A stretch of 64,000 nucleotides of DNA from Escarpia spicata. Lineage: Eukaryota; Annelida; Polychaeta; Sabellida; Siboglinidae. Shown here piece after piece: positions 61,849-64,000 of this stretch (positions are counted from its first letter, which is position 1; the number at the start of each line of letters is the position of its first letter). The stretch spans positions 43,644,031 through 43,708,030 of the forward strand of contig OZ023216.1 of assembly GCA_963995525.1 (NCBI GenBank). Reading direction: 5' to 3'. The notes beneath the pieces were generated by a model. The model did not search any database. It was given only the letters and a program-made list of their open reading frames with translations, and was not told where the DNA came from. Made by a program: the position numbers and the translations under genes.

Positions 61849-64000
61849 ATGGCTAGACGAGCACTGAAATGCTCGTTGTGCCAAAGTGTGCTTCACAGGA
61901 GATCAGCAAACTTAACACAAAATCAAATGTCATGCCAAGGTAAAGATTCTGTTTATTTATATTGTAACATGTGTATAGACATTTTTCCATACAGCACTGT
62001 TAGCGATGATGAATTTAAATTTATTAACTCTGATATGAATGTTAATGCCGCTATATACAATATCTATGATCAATGCTCAGTTTTCGGCTTTAAATCATTT
62101 AGCATGTCTGAGTACAACTGTGGTGATTTTGAATGTGACATTGACCCAAACAACAACTTCTTTAATACTATTTCTACACGCTGTGACTATTACACTGTTG
62201 AACAATTTGTTAAGAGTGAAAACATTCAGAAAGGATTGTCCTTCATTCATTTCAATGCTCGGAGTCTCAAGGCAAATTTTGATAAAATTAGAGATTATAT
62301 AACTGAACTAAACACCCCGTTTGACATTATTGCTATATCGGAAACATGGTTAGATTCTGAAGATTGCTCTGATATACTGTTGAATGGGTATGATGTTATT
62401 TACAGAAATAGAAACAATAAGAAAGGTGGCGGAGTGGCTATTTATGTTAACGTATCAATTGAATTCAAGGTAATACAGACCATGTCTATGGTAATTGATG
62501 ATGTATTGGAATGTATTACAGTCGAATTACGTATAGGTAATATGAAAAACATCATCGTTAGTTGTATATATAGAGCGCCAGGAACTAATATAGATATGTT
62601 TACTGATCAACTTGAATCAATGATCAAGACAGTTAGGAACACTAACAAAACAATATTTATATGTGGTGATTTCAATATAGATCTTTTAAAGTATAACACC
62701 AACAATGGTACAACACATTTTGTGGATATGTTGTTTAGTCTAGGTATATATCCCTTAATTGACAAGCCGAGCAGAATTACAGATCACAGTGCAACTTTAA
62801 TTGATAACATTTTCACAAATGAACTGAATAATAGTATTACTAGCGGGTTACTTATAACTGATATTAGTGATCATTTACCTGTATTTTGTGTTTGTAATTG
62901 TTCACATATAAATAGGATCACTGTAAACAAATACAGATGTATCAGAAAACTGAGTGATGATTGTATAAAATCCTTTAACAGTGATCTTTCTGCTGTAAAC
63001 TGGGATACGGTTTTAAATGAATCCGACGCAGATATAGCCTACACTAATTTTATGGACATATTCACCAGCTTGTATGATAAGAATTGTCCAATTAAGAAAA
63101 TATGCATGAATACACCTACCTCAAAGAGCAAACCCTGGTTCAATAGAGGTTTGCGCAATGCTTGTAAAAAGAAAAATAATTTGTACAAACAGTTTTTGCG
63201 GCATAGAACAACAAAATCTAAATGTAAATATTCAACTTACAAAAATAAACTTACTTCTATTCTTAGATTTTGTGAAAAAGAATATTACAATAAATTATTA
63301 GTCAAAGAAAAATATAATGTAAAGGGTACGTGGAAAATTTTAAATTCAATTATAAAGAAACGACAACTACAGTCATGTTACCCAAACTCTTTCATTAGCA
63401 ATGGTAGATTGACCAGAAATACAACAGATATTGTTAATGGTTTCAACGATTTTTTCGTAAATGTAGGACCAAATCTTGCAAAAAATATAAGAGTACCAAA
63501 TGGAAATACAAGTGTGCTTGATTTTTTACAAAATACGAACACCAACACCATGTTCTTACCTGGGGTAGAAGAACAGGAAGTGATGAATATTGTTAACGGT
63601 TGTAAAAACAAAAAATCTACAGGTTATGACAATGTTGATATGATAATTGTTAAAAAGGTAATTTCCAATGTTGTAATACCGTTTACTCATATATGTAACA
63701 AATCATTTAGTAGTGGTGTATTTCCCAGTAAAATGAAAATTGCCAAAGTAATTCCTATATTTAAGGCAGGGGAAAAGAATGTTTTTACTAACTATAGACC
63801 AGTATCTCTACTTCCGCAATTTTCAAAACTATTAGAAAAATTATTTAATTCTAGGCTAGATAAATTTATAGAAAAGTATGACATTTTAAACAGCAGTCAA
63901 TATGGGTTTAGGACAAAAATGTCAACTTCAATGGCTCTGTTAGAACTAACTGAAAATATTACTGCTGCCTTAGACCAAAAGAATTGCACAATTGGTGTAT
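61849..64000 (+). CDS. LINE ORF2, endonuclease plus RT, open to the window edge (partial)
   Basis: From ATG at 61,849 the frame stays open through about 717 codons to the end of the window. The N-terminus has two Cys pairs (CSLCQSVLH and YCNMCIDIF), a degenerate PHD-like finger known from CR1/L2-type ORF2 proteins. The endonuclease has FIHFNARSLKANFD (near 62,240), ISETWLDSED (near 62,338), CGDFNIDLLKY (near 62,660), and ISDHLPVF (near 62,868). A linker with KSKPWFNRGLRNACKKKN leads to RT motifs NGCKNKKSTGYDNVD (near 63,600) and NYRPVSLLPQFSKLLEKLF (near 63,790). The YADD region lies beyond the window. No break is seen. Together with ORF1 it looks like a potentially competent LINE. Confidence 0.92.
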   Translation, partial: MARRALKCSLCQSVLHRRSANLTQNQMSCQGKDSVYLYCNMCIDIFPYSTVSDDEFKFINSDMNVNAAIYNIYDQCSVFGFKSFSMSEYNCGDFECDIDPNNNFFNTISTRCDYYTVEQFVKSENIQKGLSFIHFNARSLKANFDKIRDYITELNTPFDIIAISETWLDSEDCSDILLNGYDVIYRNRNNKKGGGVAIYVNVSIEFKVIQTMSMVIDDVLECITVELRIGNMKNIIVSCIYRAPGTNIDMFTDQLESMIKTVRNTNKTIFICGDFNIDLLKYNTNNGTTHFVDMLFSLGIYPLIDKPSRITDHSATLIDNIFTNELNNSITSGLLITDISDHLPVFCVCNCSHINRITVNKYRCIRKLSDDCIKSFNSDLSAVNWDTVLNESDADIAYTNFMDIFTSLYDKNCPIKKICMNTPTSKSKPWFNRGLRNACKKKNNLYKQFLRHRTTKSKCKYSTYKNKLTSILRFCEKEYYNKLLVKEKYNVKGTWKILNSIIKKRQLQSCYPNSFISNGRLTRNTTDIVNGFNDFFVNVGPNLAKNIRVPNGNTSVLDFLQNTNTNTMFLPGVEEQEVMNIVNGCKNKKSTGYDNVDMIIVKKVISNVVIPFTHICNKSFSSGVFPSKMKIAKVIPIFKAGEKNVFTNYRPVSLLPQFSKLLEKLFNSRLDKFIEKYDILNSSQYGFRTKMSTSMALLELTENITAALDQKNCTIGV

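Overview
The window is animal nuclear DNA. It has spliced exons with GT-AG introns, several families of non-LTR retrotransposons (LINEs), a Ty3/Gypsy LTR element, a decayed Maverick/Polinton-type (adintovirus-like) DNA element, long microsatellites, and satellite and minisatellite arrays. The mix fits a repeat-rich marine invertebrate such as a lancelet, mollusc or hemichordate. I cannot fix the phylum from the sequence. Almost everything recognisable is mobile or repetitive. The one convincing host gene is a three-exon Ly6/uPAR-type GPI-anchored protein at 49.28-52.41 kb. A possible last exon of an unknown gene lies at 60.1 kb.

Layout. 1-4.5 kb: a 26-bp minisatellite with higher-order structure. 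4.6-9.15 kb: a compound microsatellite, a LINE 3' tail, a dead Gypsy integrase, then a box-bearing satellite. 9.15-12.3 kb: a LINE on the minus strand carrying a 17-copy in-frame 54-bp expansion. 12.3-14.2 kb: the same satellite inverted. 17.03-21.61 kb: a Gypsy element on the minus strand with two apparently identical 149-bp LTRs and broken pol. 21.87-25.49 kb: a nearly intact LINE with one stop codon. 25.49-29.44 kb: the Maverick-type remnant, with a capsid-like gene and an adenain-type protease on the plus strand converging on zinc-finger genes on the minus strand. 29.6-30.0 kb: a cluster of short CTCF-like and nuclear-receptor-like motifs. 30.1-36.2 kb: a second, diverged copy of the 1-9 kb assemblage (minisatellite, microsatellite, LINE tail, integrase, satellite), with another LINE inserted in its minisatellite. 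36.4-40.4 kb: inverted satellite, interrupted by a LINE and containing an 11-copy 56-bp array.

40.4-49.2 kb is mostly featureless intergenic DNA. The Ly6-type gene follows, with microsatellites in both introns and an antisense LINE in intron 2. Its last coding bases, stop codon and 3' flank have been amplified into a decayed minisatellite of about 53 bp running to 53.1 kb. 54.4-55.26 kb holds a degenerate repeat of about 195 bp. 55.67-58.66 kb is a second, more decayed copy of the 22-25 kb LINE family. 60.99-64.0 kb is a LINE with an intact ORF1 and an ORF2 open to the window edge, whose base composition changes sharply between the two ORFs.

The genes form no pathway. The window reads as a nested insertion record: satellites and minisatellites receiving LINEs, a duplicated repeat assemblage, and one young Gypsy insertion. 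The observations most worth following are the 15-bp box shared by otherwise unlike satellite segments and amplified on its own, the stop-codon minisatellite of the Ly6-type gene, the in-frame expansion inside a LINE, the Maverick-type remnant, and the compositionally split LINE at the right edge.
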